DNA of 42,579 nt from NCBI GenBank assembly GCA_902595175.1, contig CACJPB010000008.1, positions 1 to 42,579 on the forward strand, read 5' to 3'. This document shows positions 25,969 through 34,596 of this stretch, piece by piece. How positions within the stretch are numbered: the stretch's first letter is position 1; every line of letters starts with the position of its first letter. Source of the stretch: an uncultured Prochlorococcus sp. Lineage in GTDB: Bacteria > Cyanobacteriota > Cyanobacteriia > PCC-6307 > Cyanobiaceae. Both the position numbers and the translations under genes were made by a program. The notes under the pieces are model-generated. The model was not told the origin of the DNA, did no database searches, and saw only the letters and a list, made by a program, of their open reading frames with translations.

Positions 25969-26058
25969 TTAAGAAGTAAATACAGGTAATCCTATTGTTG
26001 CAGTTGTTATGAGAGCCCCTGCAAAAATCAAGAAAGGTAGAAAAGGGTAGTTTTTCAA
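25969..26058 (-). CDS. Possible tiny membrane peptide (29 aa)
   Basis: From a TTG at 26058 the frame reads KNYPFLPFLIFAGALITTA and on to GLPVFTS: one hydrophobic helix with prolines at both ends, like small photosystem peptides. There is no ATG in frame, and the ribosome binding site is not evident, so this is tentative. The frame stays open for about 19 more codons upstream. Confidence 0.28.
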   Translation of the reverse strand: MKNYPFLPFLIFAGALITTATIGLPVFTS

Positions 26059-26164
26059 AAATAGATTTACTAATTCGAAATAACTATATAGGTATTTATA
26101 CTGTTTGTCTACCCCTATCTGGCTTAAAGCTAAAAATTATTCTTTTAAAGGTAATAATTTAACC

Positions 26165-26974
26165 TCAACCAAATTTACCAGATATGTATTCCTGAGTAGT
26201 TTTTTCTTTTGGAGAGTTAAAAATTTTCTTTGTCGAATCAAATTCGGCAAGATAGCCGACTTTCCCTCCATCACCATCTTCATATTCAATAGCATTAAAA
26301 AATGCAGTCATATCACTAACTCTTAATGCCTGTTGCATATTATGAGTAACGATAATTATTGTGTAATTCTTCTTTAGTTCATGCATCGTCTCTTCTATTT
26401 TCAAGGTAGATATAGGATCCAAAGCTGAGCATGGCTCATCCATTAGAATTATTTCAGGTTCAATTGCAATAGTTCTAGCGATACATAATCTCTGTTGTTG
26501 TCCGCCAGATAAAGAGTAACCACTATCATTTAATTTATCCTTACATTCACTCCATACAGCAGCTTTTCTCAAGGAACTTTCCACTAATTCATCCATATCT
26601 CCAGTAAAGCCATTGATTCTTGCTCCGAATGCAATATTTTCGTAGATAGATTTTGGAAAAGGATTAGGCTGCTGAAAAACCATTCCGATTCTTCTTCTAA
26701 CTTCAACTGGATCTACTCTTTTGTCGTAAATATTAGTTCCATCAAACAGGACTGTCCCTTTTAACGAACAATTAGGGATTAAATCGTTCATTCTATTCAA
26801 AGCTCTAAGAACGGTTGATTTACCACAACCCGAAGGGCCAATGAGTGAAGTTATATCTCCTGCTTTAAAATTTAAAAAAACATTTTTTACCGCTTCAAAA
26901 GTGCCATAACTAATAGAAACATCCTCAAGAGATAAAATGTTTTTCTTTTGCGACTTTTTAGTGTTTTTAATCAT
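26165..26974 (-). CDS. pstB: Phosphate ABC transporter ATP-binding protein
   Basis: ATPase of the high-affinity phosphate transporter, 269 aa. Walker A is GPSGCGKST (46-54), the Q-loop is [11 protein letters not shown], the signature is LSGGQQQR (155-162) and Walker B is [14 protein letters not shown]. The QQPNPFP segment is characteristic of PstB. The gene follows pstA with a 1-nt gap. The order pstC-pstA-pstB on the minus strand, with a Pho-box-like repeat before pstC, indicates phosphate-starvation control. Confidence 0.97.
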   Translation of the reverse strand: MIKNTKKSQKKNILSLEDVSISYGTFEAVKNVFLNFKAGDITSLIGPSGCGKSTVLRALNRMNDLIPNCSLKGTVLFDGTNIYDKRVDPVEVRRRIGMVFQQPNPFPKSIYENIAFGARINGFTGDMDELVESSLRKAAVWSECKDKLNDSGYSLSGGQQQRLCIARTIAIEPEIILMDEPCSALDPISTLKIEETMHELKKNYTIIIVTHNMQQALRVSDMTAFFNAIEYEDGDGGKVGYLAEFDSTKKIFNSPKEKTTQEYISGKFG

Positions 26975-26975
26975 T

Positions 26976-27875
26976 TCATACCCTCTTAGTTTTCTCAGTA
27001 AAAGCGGCCAATATCCTTGAAAAGATATTAACTGTTAGTATTGATATGACAAGAATAAAGGAAGCCGCCCAGGCTAGTTTATTCTGTGCATCATAAGGTT
27101 CAAGGGCAAAATTATATATCAAGACAGCTAATGAGCCCATCTCGTAAAACAAATCTTCAAAACCTACTATGTAGTAGTAAGAAAATAAAGCAGTAAATAT
27201 CAAAGGTGCTGTTTCGCCTGCAGCCCTTGCGATTCCAAGCACAACCCCAGTAGCAATAGATCTAAATGCTGTGGGTAAAGTTATTTTTAATATTGTTGTA
27301 TACATACTTGCTCCTATGCCTAGAGAAGCATACCTTAATTCATTTGGTACTAACTTTAAACCTTCATCAGTAGTTTTTATAACTGTAGGCAACATCAATA
27401 TTGAAAGAGCCATACCTCCTGCTAAACCACTGTACATACTGCCAAATAAAATTTTTGTTGAAACGATTAAGGCATAAATAAATACACCGGCAATTATTGA
27501 AGGAACACCAGCTAAAACATTAACTCCGAATCTAATAAATTTTGAAAAAGGTCCTCCGTTTGAATATTCAGCTAGATATATGCCACCGCCAACACCTACT
27601 GGTATGGAAATAATTGAAGCAATAGTTGTAATTACTAGTGTCCCAATTAATGCAGGATTAATACCTCCTGCATCTAAATCATCTCCAGGAGGATTTGGTT
27701 CTAAAGTAAATAATTCTGGTGTGATTTGAGCTCCCCCTTTAATAAGAATATATGTAACCACAAAAATCAAAGGAAGAATTGCAATGAGTGCACAAAAAAC
27801 TGATAAAGAAGTAAAAAATTTATCTCCTACATTTCGTGATAGTTTTTTCTGGTAAAAAAGAGAATTCATAATCAT
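26976..27875 (-). CDS. pstA: Phosphate ABC transporter permease PstA
   Basis: Inner-membrane permease, 299 aa, with six hydrophobic segments. The binding-protein-dependent transport loop includes [21 protein letters not shown] (about 181-201), and [19 protein letters not shown] is typical of PstA. It starts immediately after the pstC stop codon. A third-codon ATG is an equally possible start. With PstC it forms the channel fed by PstS. Confidence 0.96.
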   Translation of the reverse strand: MIMNSLFYQKKLSRNVGDKFFTSLSVFCALIAILPLIFVVTYILIKGGAQITPELFTLEPNPPGDDLDAGGINPALIGTLVITTIASIISIPVGVGGGIYLAEYSNGGPFSKFIRFGVNVLAGVPSIIAGVFIYALIVSTKILFGSMYSGLAGGMALSILMLPTVIKTTDEGLKLVPNELRYASLGIGASMYTTILKITLPTAFRSIATGVVLGIARAAGETAPLIFTALFSYYYIVGFEDLFYEMGSLAVLIYNFALEPYDAQNKLAWAASFILVISILTVNIFSRILAAFTEKTKRV

Positions 27876-28823
27876 CTAATATTTGAGACTAAATTTCTTA
27901 ACTAGCCATTGAGCAAAGATATTAACCACTAAAGATAGGATCATTAGTACAAAAGCCGCATAAAAAAGTGATGAGACCTGACTTCCATCGGCTTCACCAA
28001 ACTGGTTTGCAAGCATAGAAGAGATGGTATATCCAGGAGATAATAGTGACCAACTAAATGCATTAGAATTTCCAATAATCATCGTTACAGCCATGGTTTC
28101 ACCCATTGCCCTGCCTAACGCCAATAGAACTCCTGCCATAATTCCTGATAATGCAGCAGGCAAAATTACCGAAAATATAGTTTTCCATCTACTTGCACCA
28201 ATTCCATAGGAAGCATTCCTAAGCTTTTTGGGAACTTGATTCAGACTATCTCTAGCTATCGAGGTCACTATTGGTAAAAGCATTACCACTAAAATTATTA
28301 TCGCCAAAAGTGAATTCCGACCTGCAGGCTCCGAACTAAATAAAGGAATCCAACCAAAGAATTTATGTAAAAAAACAAAAAACTCTCTAAAGAAAGGTTC
28401 CATAACAAATATCGCCCATAATCCCAATACGACAGATGGTATAGCTGCTAGTAATTCAACAAATGAACCTACTATTTCTCTGACAAATTTCGGAACAAAA
28501 TCCTCTGTAATAAATATCGCAGTTCCAACACCTAAAGGGATAGTAATCAATAATGAAAGAAGAGAAGTAACTAATGTCCCATATATTGCTGTAAAAGCTC
28601 CATATTCATCTTTTACTGGATTCCATTCAGATGTCACAAGAAACTTCAAGCCATATCTTGAAAATGATTCAAATGACTGAAAAAAGACTACTAAAATAAT
28701 TCCAAAAAGTACTATTCCAACCAGACTAGACAAGGTTAGGGTTGTATTTTTAAAGATTAAATCTATATTTTTTTCAATTCCGAATCTTTTACGATTCTTG
28801 AAAAGAGTTAATTTCTCTTCCAT
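27876..28823 (-). CDS. pstC: Phosphate ABC transporter permease PstC
   Basis: Inner-membrane permease, 315 aa, with six helices and the PstC signature ALGRAMGETMAVTMIIGN near 230-248. It also has the EAA-like loop RNASYGIGASRWKTIFSVILP. It is the first gene of pstCAB on the minus strand. A tandem Pho-box-like repeat lies 47 nt upstream of the start, in the correct orientation. pstS is not in this operon; it lies 5.4 kb away as a separate gene. Confidence 0.97.
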   Translation of the reverse strand: MEEKLTLFKNRKRFGIEKNIDLIFKNTTLTLSSLVGIVLFGIILVVFFQSFESFSRYGLKFLVTSEWNPVKDEYGAFTAIYGTLVTSLLSLLITIPLGVGTAIFITEDFVPKFVREIVGSFVELLAAIPSVVLGLWAIFVMEPFFREFFVFLHKFFGWIPLFSSEPAGRNSLLAIIILVVMLLPIVTSIARDSLNQVPKKLRNASYGIGASRWKTIFSVILPAALSGIMAGVLLALGRAMGETMAVTMIIGNSNAFSWSLLSPGYTISSMLANQFGEADGSQVSSLFYAAFVLMILSLVVNIFAQWLVKKFSLKY

Positions 28824-28869
28824 TAAAAAAAGAATATTTCTATAAATTTACTACTAAATATTGGAAAAG

Positions 28870-28888
28870 ACTTTAAGAGGGGTTAAAG
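28870..28888 (-). promoter_or_regulatory. Pho-box-like tandem repeat upstream of pstCAB
   Basis: On the minus strand the sequence reads CTTTAACC-CCT-CTTAAAGT: two 8-bp units separated by 3 bp, matching the cyanobacterial PhoB (SphR) pattern built on CTTAACCT. It points toward pstC, 47 nt from its start. Binding is inferred from the pattern. Confidence 0.65.
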
Positions 28889-28946
28889 GTATATGAAAGT
28901 CATGAAAAGTTAACATCCTTAAACTTAACATCTTAAAAAATTTTTT

Positions 28947-28965
28947 CTTTAACTTTACTTAACCA
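28947..28965 (+). promoter_or_regulatory. Pho-box-like tandem repeat upstream of a small membrane protein
   Basis: The plus strand reads CTTTAACT-TTA-CTTAACCA, an 8+3+8 arrangement close to the consensus. It lies 36 nt before the ATG at 29002. A further near-direct repeat (TTAACATC with TTAAA, twice) lies just upstream at 28910-28937 and may extend the site. Confidence 0.65.
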
Positions 28966-29001
28966 TAGGTGAATAATATTTATGGAATAGAAACTGAGGG
29001 G

Positions 29002-29208
29002 ATGTTTAAATACAGGGAATTCATTGCTCAAATCAAATATAAAGAGGTAATATCTTCCCCTGTATATTTTATTCCTGTTTTGCTTCTATCCATAATGATT
29101 ATTATTGAAGGTTTTCATATCTTTAATCACAAACAAAATTGCAAAACTAAAGCTGAGTGGATGGAACAATCAGGAATGACTTATGACAGGGAATCAGAAG
29201 TTAATTAA
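29002..29208 (+). CDS. Small membrane protein, probably Pho-regulated (68 aa)
   Basis: It begins MFKYREFIAQIKYKEVISS, has one hydrophobic helix (about 21-38, VYFIPVLLLSIMIIIEG) and a polar C-terminus with one cysteine (QNCKTKAEWMEQSG). An in-frame GTG at 28969 would add 11 residues, but it directly follows the Pho-box-like repeat and would precede any promoter driven by it, so ATG 29002 is preferred. A GAGGGG lies directly before this ATG, rather close for a Shine-Dalgarno. Function unknown; it is divergent from pstC and convergent with arsR. Confidence 0.6.
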   Translation: MFKYREFIAQIKYKEVISSPVYFIPVLLLSIMIIIEGFHIFNHKQNCKTKAEWMEQSGMTYDRESEVN

Positions 29209-29226
29209 TAAAATCTAAAATAAAAT

Positions 29227-29559
29227 TTATCTGCAGCAACGTTTTCTATTTGAGGAATAGTCCATCAAAGAAGTTATCCATTCCTTGATCAAAAATAGAG
29301 ATTCTTTATTTAGGCTGTAGTACATCCATCTACCTTCTTGTCTGTCTGAGATAAGACCAGCTTCCTTCAAAATTTTTATGTGATATGAAATTCTTGATTG
29401 AGATAACTTAGTTAATTTCATAATATCGCAAACACAAACTTCTCCATCCATCATTAGGTCAATTATTTCTAGCCTGAAAGGATCAGAAAATGAAACCATC
29501 AACTTAGATATATTTTCTTTTTTTACTTTGCTAATCTCTTTTAACACTTTTGAGGACAT
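29227..29559 (-). CDS. arsR: ArsR-family transcriptional repressor
   Basis: A 110-aa winged-helix metalloregulator. The helix-turn-helix region is MKLTKLSQSRISYHIKILKEAGL. The arsenite site matches the ArsR motif with Cys42 and Cys44 in VCVCDIM just before it; two further cysteines end the protein (Cys108, Cys109) and may add a ligand. It is divergent from gap, with a 24-bp perfect palindrome between them that is the likely operator. The gene should repress gap-arsJ until arsenic is present. Confidence 0.88.
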   Translation of the reverse strand: MSSKVLKEISKVKKENISKLMVSFSDPFRLEIIDLMMDGEVCVCDIMKLTKLSQSRISYHIKILKEAGLISDRQEGRWMYYSLNKESLFLIKEWITSLMDYSSNRKRCCR

Positions 29560-29615
29560 TAAATTCTTTTAAATATAGCTTAAATAAAAAAGATTGCATT
29601 AAAAACAAAATCTTG

Positions 29616-29639
29616 ATACATCAAAATATTTTGATGTAT
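29616..29639. promoter_or_regulatory. Perfect 24-bp palindrome, likely ArsR operator
   Basis: ATACATCAAAAT is followed directly by its exact reverse complement. It lies 56 nt from the arsR start and 25 nt from the gap start, between the divergent genes. ArsR/SmtB repressors bind imperfect dyads with ATCAA/TTGAT cores of this kind, so it probably controls both directions. Confidence 0.7.
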
Positions 29640-29664
29640 AATTTCAATAGAAAATTTCAAAGTT

Positions 29665-30687
29665 ATGAAAATTGGAATTAATGGGTTTGGAAGAATTGGC
29701 AGATTAGTTTTCAGAGCATTATGGGAAAGAGCTGATATAGAAATAACTCATATAAATGAAATAGCAGGAGATTCGAATGCTGCTGCACATCTACTCGAAT
29801 TCGATTCGGTCCATGGTAGATGGGGGAAAGATATAAAGGTTAAAGAAGAAGAAATAATAATTGATGAAAAGAAATTAGCCTACACATCTTTTAAAAATTA
29901 CCTTGATGTTCCTTGGGAAAAATCTTCTGTAGATATTATTTTGGAATGTACAGGAAAGACTAAAAAGCCAGACAAACTAAATCCCTATTTTGATTCTCTT
30001 GGGATGAAAAGAGTAATAGTAGCTTGTCCAGTAAAGGGAATTGTAGCTGGAGAGAAATCACTTAATATTGTTTACGGTATAAATCAAAGTCTTTATGACC
30101 CTTCTAAACATAAATTAGTAACTGCAGCATCTTGCACTACAAATTGTTTAGCTCCGATAGTAAAGGTAATCAATGAAAATTTTTCAATTAAGCACGGCGC
30201 TATTACAACTATCCATGATGTTACCAACACTCAAGTTCCTGTAGATTTTTATAAAAGTGATTTAAGGAGAGCAAGAGGATGTATGCAAAGTTTAATACCT
30301 ACTACTACTGGATCTGCTAAAGCTATCGCTGAGATCTTCCCAGAATTAAAAGGAAAATTAAATGGGCATGCAGTAAGAGTTCCTCTACTTAATGGGTCTT
30401 TAACTGATGCAGTTTTTGAATTAAATAAAGAAGTGACAACTGAACAAGTAAATATGGCACTAAAGGAAGCTTCAGAAACCTATTTAAAAGGAATTCTTGG
30501 CTACGAAGAAAGACCTTTAGTTTCTGCAGATTATGTAAATGACTCTAGAAGTTCAATAGTTGATAGTTTATCAACGATGGTTGTTAATTCAAATTTGTTA
30601 AAGATATACGCTTGGTATGACAACGAGTGGGGTTACAGCTGCAGACTTGCAGATCTTACTGAATATGTAATCAAAAAAGAGATTTAA
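29665..30687 (+). CDS. gap: ArsJ-associated glyceraldehyde-3-phosphate dehydrogenase
   Basis: A 340-aa GAPDH: Rossmann start [12 protein letters not shown], catalytic Cys157 in ASCTTNC, His184 in [10 protein letters not shown], and the ending [15 protein letters not shown]. Paired with ArsJ, this type uses arsenate in place of phosphate to form 1-arseno-3-phosphoglycerate, which ArsJ exports. The gene is 9 nt upstream of arsJ and follows an ArsR-type operator, so the context favours the arsenate role over central glycolysis. It could still also act on phosphate. In Prochlorococcus it is usually listed as gap1. Confidence 0.92.
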   Translation: MKIGINGFGRIGRLVFRALWERADIEITHINEIAGDSNAAAHLLEFDSVHGRWGKDIKVKEEEIIIDEKKLAYTSFKNYLDVPWEKSSVDIILECTGKTKKPDKLNPYFDSLGMKRVIVACPVKGIVAGEKSLNIVYGINQSLYDPSKHKLVTAASCTTNCLAPIVKVINENFSIKHGAITTIHDVTNTQVPVDFYKSDLRRARGCMQSLIPTTTGSAKAIAEIFPELKGKLNGHAVRVPLLNGSLTDAVFELNKEVTTEQVNMALKEASETYLKGILGYEERPLVSADYVNDSRSSIVDSLSTMVVNSNLLKIYAWYDNEWGYSCRLADLTEYVIKKEI

Positions 30688-30696
30688 TTTGTCTTT

Positions 30697-31956
30697 ATGA
30701 AGTTATCTAATATTCAACAATATAGTGTTGTAACAGCAAACTATTGGGCGTTCACGCTTACTGACGGCGCATTAAGATTATTAGTTGTTGGTCACTTTCA
30801 TGAGCTAGGTTACACAACTCTACAAATTGCTTTACTTTTCCTTTTTTATGAGTTTTTTGGAATAATTACTAATCTTTATGGTGGCTGGATAGGAGCAAGA
30901 TATGGATTAAGGCTTACTTTATGGATTGGGACTATCCTGCAAATCATCGCTCTTTTTATGCTTATTCCAGTTAAGGAAGATTGGCCAGTAATTTTTAGTG
31001 TCGCATACGTTATGGTTGCTCAAGCAGTTAGTGGGATAGCAAAAGATTTAAACAAAATGAGTGCTAAAAGTGCTGTTAAGACAGTAGTTCCAGATACAAA
31101 CGATGGCAATGATACTGGCCAAAAACAACTTTTTAAATGGGTTGCTATTTTAACTGGATCTAAAAATGCTCTTAAGGGAGTTGGTTTTTTCTTGGGTGGA
31201 CTTTTATATAAGTTATTCGGATTCAATAATGCTGTTGGAATTATGGGTTTTGGTCTCTGCTTAGCCTTTTTATTGACGTTAATTTTGCCTGGAGAAATCG
31301 GCAAGATGAAAACCAAACCAGCTTTTAATGATCTATTTTCAAAATCAAATGCAATAAATATTCTTTCAACAGCAAGATTCTTTCTTTTTGGAGCGAGAGA
31401 TGTTTGGTTTGTTGTAGCTCTTCCAGTATTCCTTGATATGGCATTTGGTTGGGACTACATGGAAATAGGATTATTTCTTGGGGCCTGGGTAATAGGTTAT
31501 GGAATTGTTCAAGCTTCGGCTCCAGCAATTAGAAAGATGTGGGGCCAAAAAGAAAGTCCAGATCGTAAAGCTATCCAATTTTGGAGTGCCGTATTAATGG
31601 TCATACCATCTTTGATAGGAATCGCATTATGGAGAGAAAGTTCTCCATCAATAGCAATAATTTTAGGACTTACTATTTTTGGATTTGTTTTTGCAATGAA
31701 TTCATCTACACATTCTTATATGATTTTGGCCTACTCTGATAATGAAAAAGTCAGTTTAAATGTAGGCTTCTATTACATGGCAAATGCGGCTGGAAGACTA
31801 ATTGGAACATTACTCTCCGGCTTATTATTTATGGTTGGAAGAAATCCAAGTATTGGACTTCAATATTGTCTTTATTTTTCATCACTTTTAATATTCTTAT
31901 CTTGGATTTCCAGTCTTAAATTACCCTCGTTCAAACAAAGCCTATCAGCTCCATAA
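30697..31956 (+). CDS. arsJ: Organoarsenical efflux MFS transporter
   Basis: A 419-aa major-facilitator protein with about 11-12 membrane helices. The start VVTANYWAFTLTDGALRLLV and the region LFYEFFGIITNLYGGWIGAR are typical of ArsJ. ArsJ exports the labile 1-arseno-3-phosphoglycerate made by the upstream GAPDH, removing arsenate that enters through the phosphate transporter. The gene starts 9 nt after gap and is followed 30 nt later by chrA on the same strand. Confidence 0.9.
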   Translation: MKLSNIQQYSVVTANYWAFTLTDGALRLLVVGHFHELGYTTLQIALLFLFYEFFGIITNLYGGWIGARYGLRLTLWIGTILQIIALFMLIPVKEDWPVIFSVAYVMVAQAVSGIAKDLNKMSAKSAVKTVVPDTNDGNDTGQKQLFKWVAILTGSKNALKGVGFFLGGLLYKLFGFNNAVGIMGFGLCLAFLLTLILPGEIGKMKTKPAFNDLFSKSNAINILSTARFFLFGARDVWFVVALPVFLDMAFGWDYMEIGLFLGAWVIGYGIVQASAPAIRKMWGQKESPDRKAIQFWSAVLMVIPSLIGIALWRESSPSIAIILGLTIFGFVFAMNSSTHSYMILAYSDNEKVSLNVGFYYMANAAGRLIGTLLSGLLFMVGRNPSIGLQYCLYFSSLLIFLSWISSLKLPSFKQSLSAP

Positions 31957-31986
31957 AGACTAATTTTTAGGAATTAGAATATTTTA

Positions 31987-33213
31987 ATGGCAAAAATATC
32001 CTTAATTGAACTCACAAAAACTTTTCTAAAAATTGGTATTTTAAGTTTTGGTGGACCCTATGCTCATATTTCCTTATTAGAAGATGAACTTATAAATAAT
32101 AAAAAATTGATCTCAACCCAATCTTTTGAAAAAGGTATTGGATTATGTCAATTGCTTCCAGGGCCAATATCTACTCAATTAGCAATATATATAGGTCTTG
32201 AAATAAATGGTTATCTTGGTGGATTAATATCAGGTATATGTTTCATTATCCCGGGATTCTTTTCGGTATTAGCTCTTAGCTTTTTTTGGCATATTGGTTC
32301 CGGATCAAAATTTTTAACAGATTTAATTTATTTTAATCCGCCTATTATTGCAGGAATAATTTTTTCATTCTCATTAGTTCTATTAAAAAAAAGATTAAAG
32401 TTTGATCGAATATTGTTCTCCAGCTCAATATTATTTCTACTTATATTTGCTAAATTTAATAGTATTCAATTTCCACTCATAACAATTCTTAGTATTGCAG
32501 GATTGATAAATGTATTTTTAAAGAAATTCAAAAATATTTTTTACAGCTTGGTCCCTTTATCTATATTTTCAACAACCTCATTTTTGATTAGCTCGGTCTT
32601 TTTAGACATATCAAAGTTTTATAATTTTTTAAGAGAGTCTATAAACTCAAAAATTTTAGTAGATTACCTTAATCTGTTTTTTTTCTTCTTTAAATCGGGA
32701 CTTTTTATTTTTGGAGGTGGATTAGTAATCATTCCTCTTATGAGTGATTATGTTATCTCGCAAGGATGGTTAACAAATAATGAATTTATAGATGGAATAA
32801 TGATTAGCCAAATAACGCCTGGGCCTGTCTTATTAATTACAAGTTTTATTGGATATAAAGCAGGATTTTCGATCGGAGGAATAAATGAAGCTTTAAAGTA
32901 TTCATTTATATCAACTTTTGCAATTTTTTTACCAAGTTTTTTATTGATTTTTGTTTTTGGAAAAGGCTTTATAAAAAACAGAATTAAATCGATTAATTAC
33001 TTTATCGAAGGAGTGATCAATACAATTCCTGGAGCAGTTATTTTCTCTGGATTTAATTTAATTGAAGATAGTTTTTCATCAAAATTCTTTTTAATTAGCT
33101 CTATTTTTATAGTTTTAATCTCCACACTATTATCTTTTTTTAAATTAGTTCCAACATACATACTTATTCTCTTTTCTTTAATATTAGGTTTATCAAAATA
33201 TTTTTTTGCATAA
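31987..33213 (+). CDS. chrA: Chromate transporter-like protein (two CHR domains)
   Basis: A 408-aa membrane protein with the CHR fold in duplicate. The first half has [18 protein letters not shown] and [16 protein letters not shown]; the second half has [17 protein letters not shown] and [18 protein letters not shown]. ChrA proteins export chromate, often competing with sulfate. Here it is in the arsenate/phosphate island and could instead move another oxyanion; the substrate is not decided by sequence. It ends at a hairpin shared with pstS. Confidence 0.88.
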   Translation: MAKISLIELTKTFLKIGILSFGGPYAHISLLEDELINNKKLISTQSFEKGIGLCQLLPGPISTQLAIYIGLEINGYLGGLISGICFIIPGFFSVLALSFFWHIGSGSKFLTDLIYFNPPIIAGIIFSFSLVLLKKRLKFDRILFSSSILFLLIFAKFNSIQFPLITILSIAGLINVFLKKFKNIFYSLVPLSIFSTTSFLISSVFLDISKFYNFLRESINSKILVDYLNLFFFFFKSGLFIFGGGLVIIPLMSDYVISQGWLTNNEFIDGIMISQITPGPVLLITSFIGYKAGFSIGGINEALKYSFISTFAIFLPSFLLIFVFGKGFIKNRIKSINYFIEGVINTIPGAVIFSGFNLIEDSFSSKFFLISSIFIVLISTLLSFFKLVPTYILILFSLILGLSKYFFA

Positions 33214-33214
33214 A

Positions 33215-33241
33215 AAAAGGAGGAAATAAATTCCCCCTTTT
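33215..33241. terminator. Bidirectional terminator between chrA and pstS
   Basis: AAAAGG-A-GGAA and TTCC-C-CCTTTT form a stem with one A/C mismatch and a short A/T loop. It is flanked by A-runs and T-runs so that it works on both strands, between the convergent genes. Confidence 0.7.
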
Positions 33242-33259
33242 AAATGTTTGTCTTACGAT

Positions 33260-34246
33260 TTATTTACCGATTCTTTTTACAGCATTTCTTGATTTCTCAA
33301 GAATATCGCCTTTCAAAGGAACAAAGCCTAGTGATGGAGCTTTATCTTGATACTCATCACTTAACAATGTATTTAAGGCTTGTTTGATAGCTTTAGTGTT
33401 TCTACCATTACCTTCTTCATAGGCAAGTATCCACGTCAATGAAGCTATAGGATATGCTCCTTTTGCTGATGGATTAGGATTTTTACCCGCAAGATTCTCA
33501 TCTAAAGTAATACCATTAAGAGCTTTTGCTCCTGCTTCTACAGATGGTTTTAGAAACTCACCTGAAAGATTTTGAAGTGCAGCAGCTTTAACATTTCCCT
33601 TAATGTAGGACTGGTTAACATAACCAATTGCGCCTGGAGTATTCTGGATGACACCTGCCACACCTGAATTACCTTTTGCACCAACACCTGAAGGCCATTT
33701 AACAGACTTACCTGTACCTAAAGTCCAAGTTTTTGAAAAAGCTTCCATAGAGTTTGTAAAAGCTTTAGTTGTACCTGATCCGTCAGAACGATGTGCCCAA
33801 GTTAATTTACCAGGTTTACAACCAACTTCTTTCCAATTCTTGATCATACCCATAGCAACTTGTACTGCTTGTTCTTGAGTAAGTTTCAAATCGCAATCAT
33901 AGTTATATCCAAAAGCAATAGTTCCTCCAACCATAGGAATCTGAACTAATCCTCTTGTTACCTTTGCTATATCTTTAGCCTTCATAGGATCATCAGAAGC
34001 ACCAAAGTTTACAGTCTGGTCGATAAATGCTTTTCTTCCAGAGCCTGAACCAACAGCTTGGTAGTTAACTCTTGGACCGCCTGAAGATGCTAAATCTTTG
34101 AACCAACGAGTATAAATTTTGGCAGGAAATGATGCACCAGCACCACTTAATCTTGTTTTAGCAGAAACGCTTGTGCCAGGAACACTTGTACCAGCAGCAA
34201 TGGCTACTGCAGAAGTGAAAACCAAAGCTTTCTTTGCTATGTTCAT
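33260..34246 (-). CDS. pstS: Phosphate ABC transporter substrate-binding protein
   Basis: Periplasmic phosphate receptor, about 328 aa from ATG 34246. The signal peptide is MNIAKKALVFTSAVAIAAG, with a probable cleavage after VSA. Phosphate-binding segments include SGAGASFPAKIY, DDPMKAKD and HRSDGSGTTKAF, all standard for PstS. In-frame ATGs at 34255 and 34300 would give longer leaders; I chose the one that begins the signal peptide. It is divergent from phoE across a 350-nt region with several Pho-box-like repeats, and separate from pstCAB. Confidence 0.95.
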   Translation of the reverse strand: MNIAKKALVFTSAVAIAAGTSVPGTSVSAKTRLSGAGASFPAKIYTRWFKDLASSGGPRVNYQAVGSGSGRKAFIDQTVNFGASDDPMKAKDIAKVTRGLVQIPMVGGTIAFGYNYDCDLKLTQEQAVQVAMGMIKNWKEVGCKPGKLTWAHRSDGSGTTKAFTNSMEAFSKTWTLGTGKSVKWPSGVGAKGNSGVAGVIQNTPGAIGYVNQSYIKGNVKAAALQNLSGEFLKPSVEAGAKALNGITLDENLAGKNPNPSAKGAYPIASLTWILAYEEGNGRNTKAIKQALNTLLSDEYQDKAPSLGFVPLKGDILEKSRNAVKRIGK

Positions 34247-34342
34247 GGGTGTCATGATTGAATAAAAAGACTCCATATATATAGCACTGAATCCATACAC
34301 AAAAACTCTTTAGCTAAAAGCTTATCTTTTAATTAATTAGTT

Positions 34343-34361
34343 CTTAACCTAAATTTAAACT
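34343..34361 (+). promoter_or_regulatory. Pho-box-like tandem repeat upstream of pstS
   Basis: The plus strand reads CTTAACCT-AAA-TTTAAACT, including one perfect consensus unit, with TTAA cores 11 bp apart. It lies about 100 nt from the pstS start. Its consensus strand points away from pstS, but it is the nearest such site to that gene. Confidence 0.6.
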
Positions 34362-34486
34362 AAATATTATCTGAACATTTTTTATTTAGTTTTGAAAATA
34401 TTTGAAGATGAATAAATATTTATTTTTAGGATTTTTGATAAAAAAATCAAAATTTAAGAAGTTTTTTTTTATTTATTTTAAGAGAA

Positions 34487-34505
34487 CTTTAAGTTCTCTT
34501 TAAGA
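34487..34505 (+). promoter_or_regulatory. Distal Pho-box-like repeat with overlapping palindrome
   Basis: CTTTAAGT-TCT-CTTTAAGA is an 8+3+8 repeat. It overlaps a near-perfect palindrome at 34481-34499 (AGAGAACTT, one T, AAGTTCTCT). It could be a second operator serving phoE or pstS, or a site for another regulator. Confidence 0.45.
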
Positions 34506-34525
34506 ATTCCCTATTAACTCTATTT

Positions 34526-34544
34526 CTTACCCATTTCTTAACCT
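34526..34544 (+). promoter_or_regulatory. Pho-box-like tandem repeat upstream of phoE
   Basis: CTTACCCA-TTT-CTTAACCT, with one perfect consensus unit, points toward phoE and ends 52 nt before its ATG. It is the likely activator site for the porin gene. Confidence 0.65.
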
Positions 34545-34596
34545 TTATTCGTTGACATGTATTTGGATTAATATCCATTTTTACGTGTTGAGGTTT

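Noticed and set aside
28969-29001. Upstream GTG start for the small membrane protein
   Set aside because: It begins 4 nt after the Pho-box-like repeat, leaving no room for a promoter driven by that site; ATG 29002 fits better.
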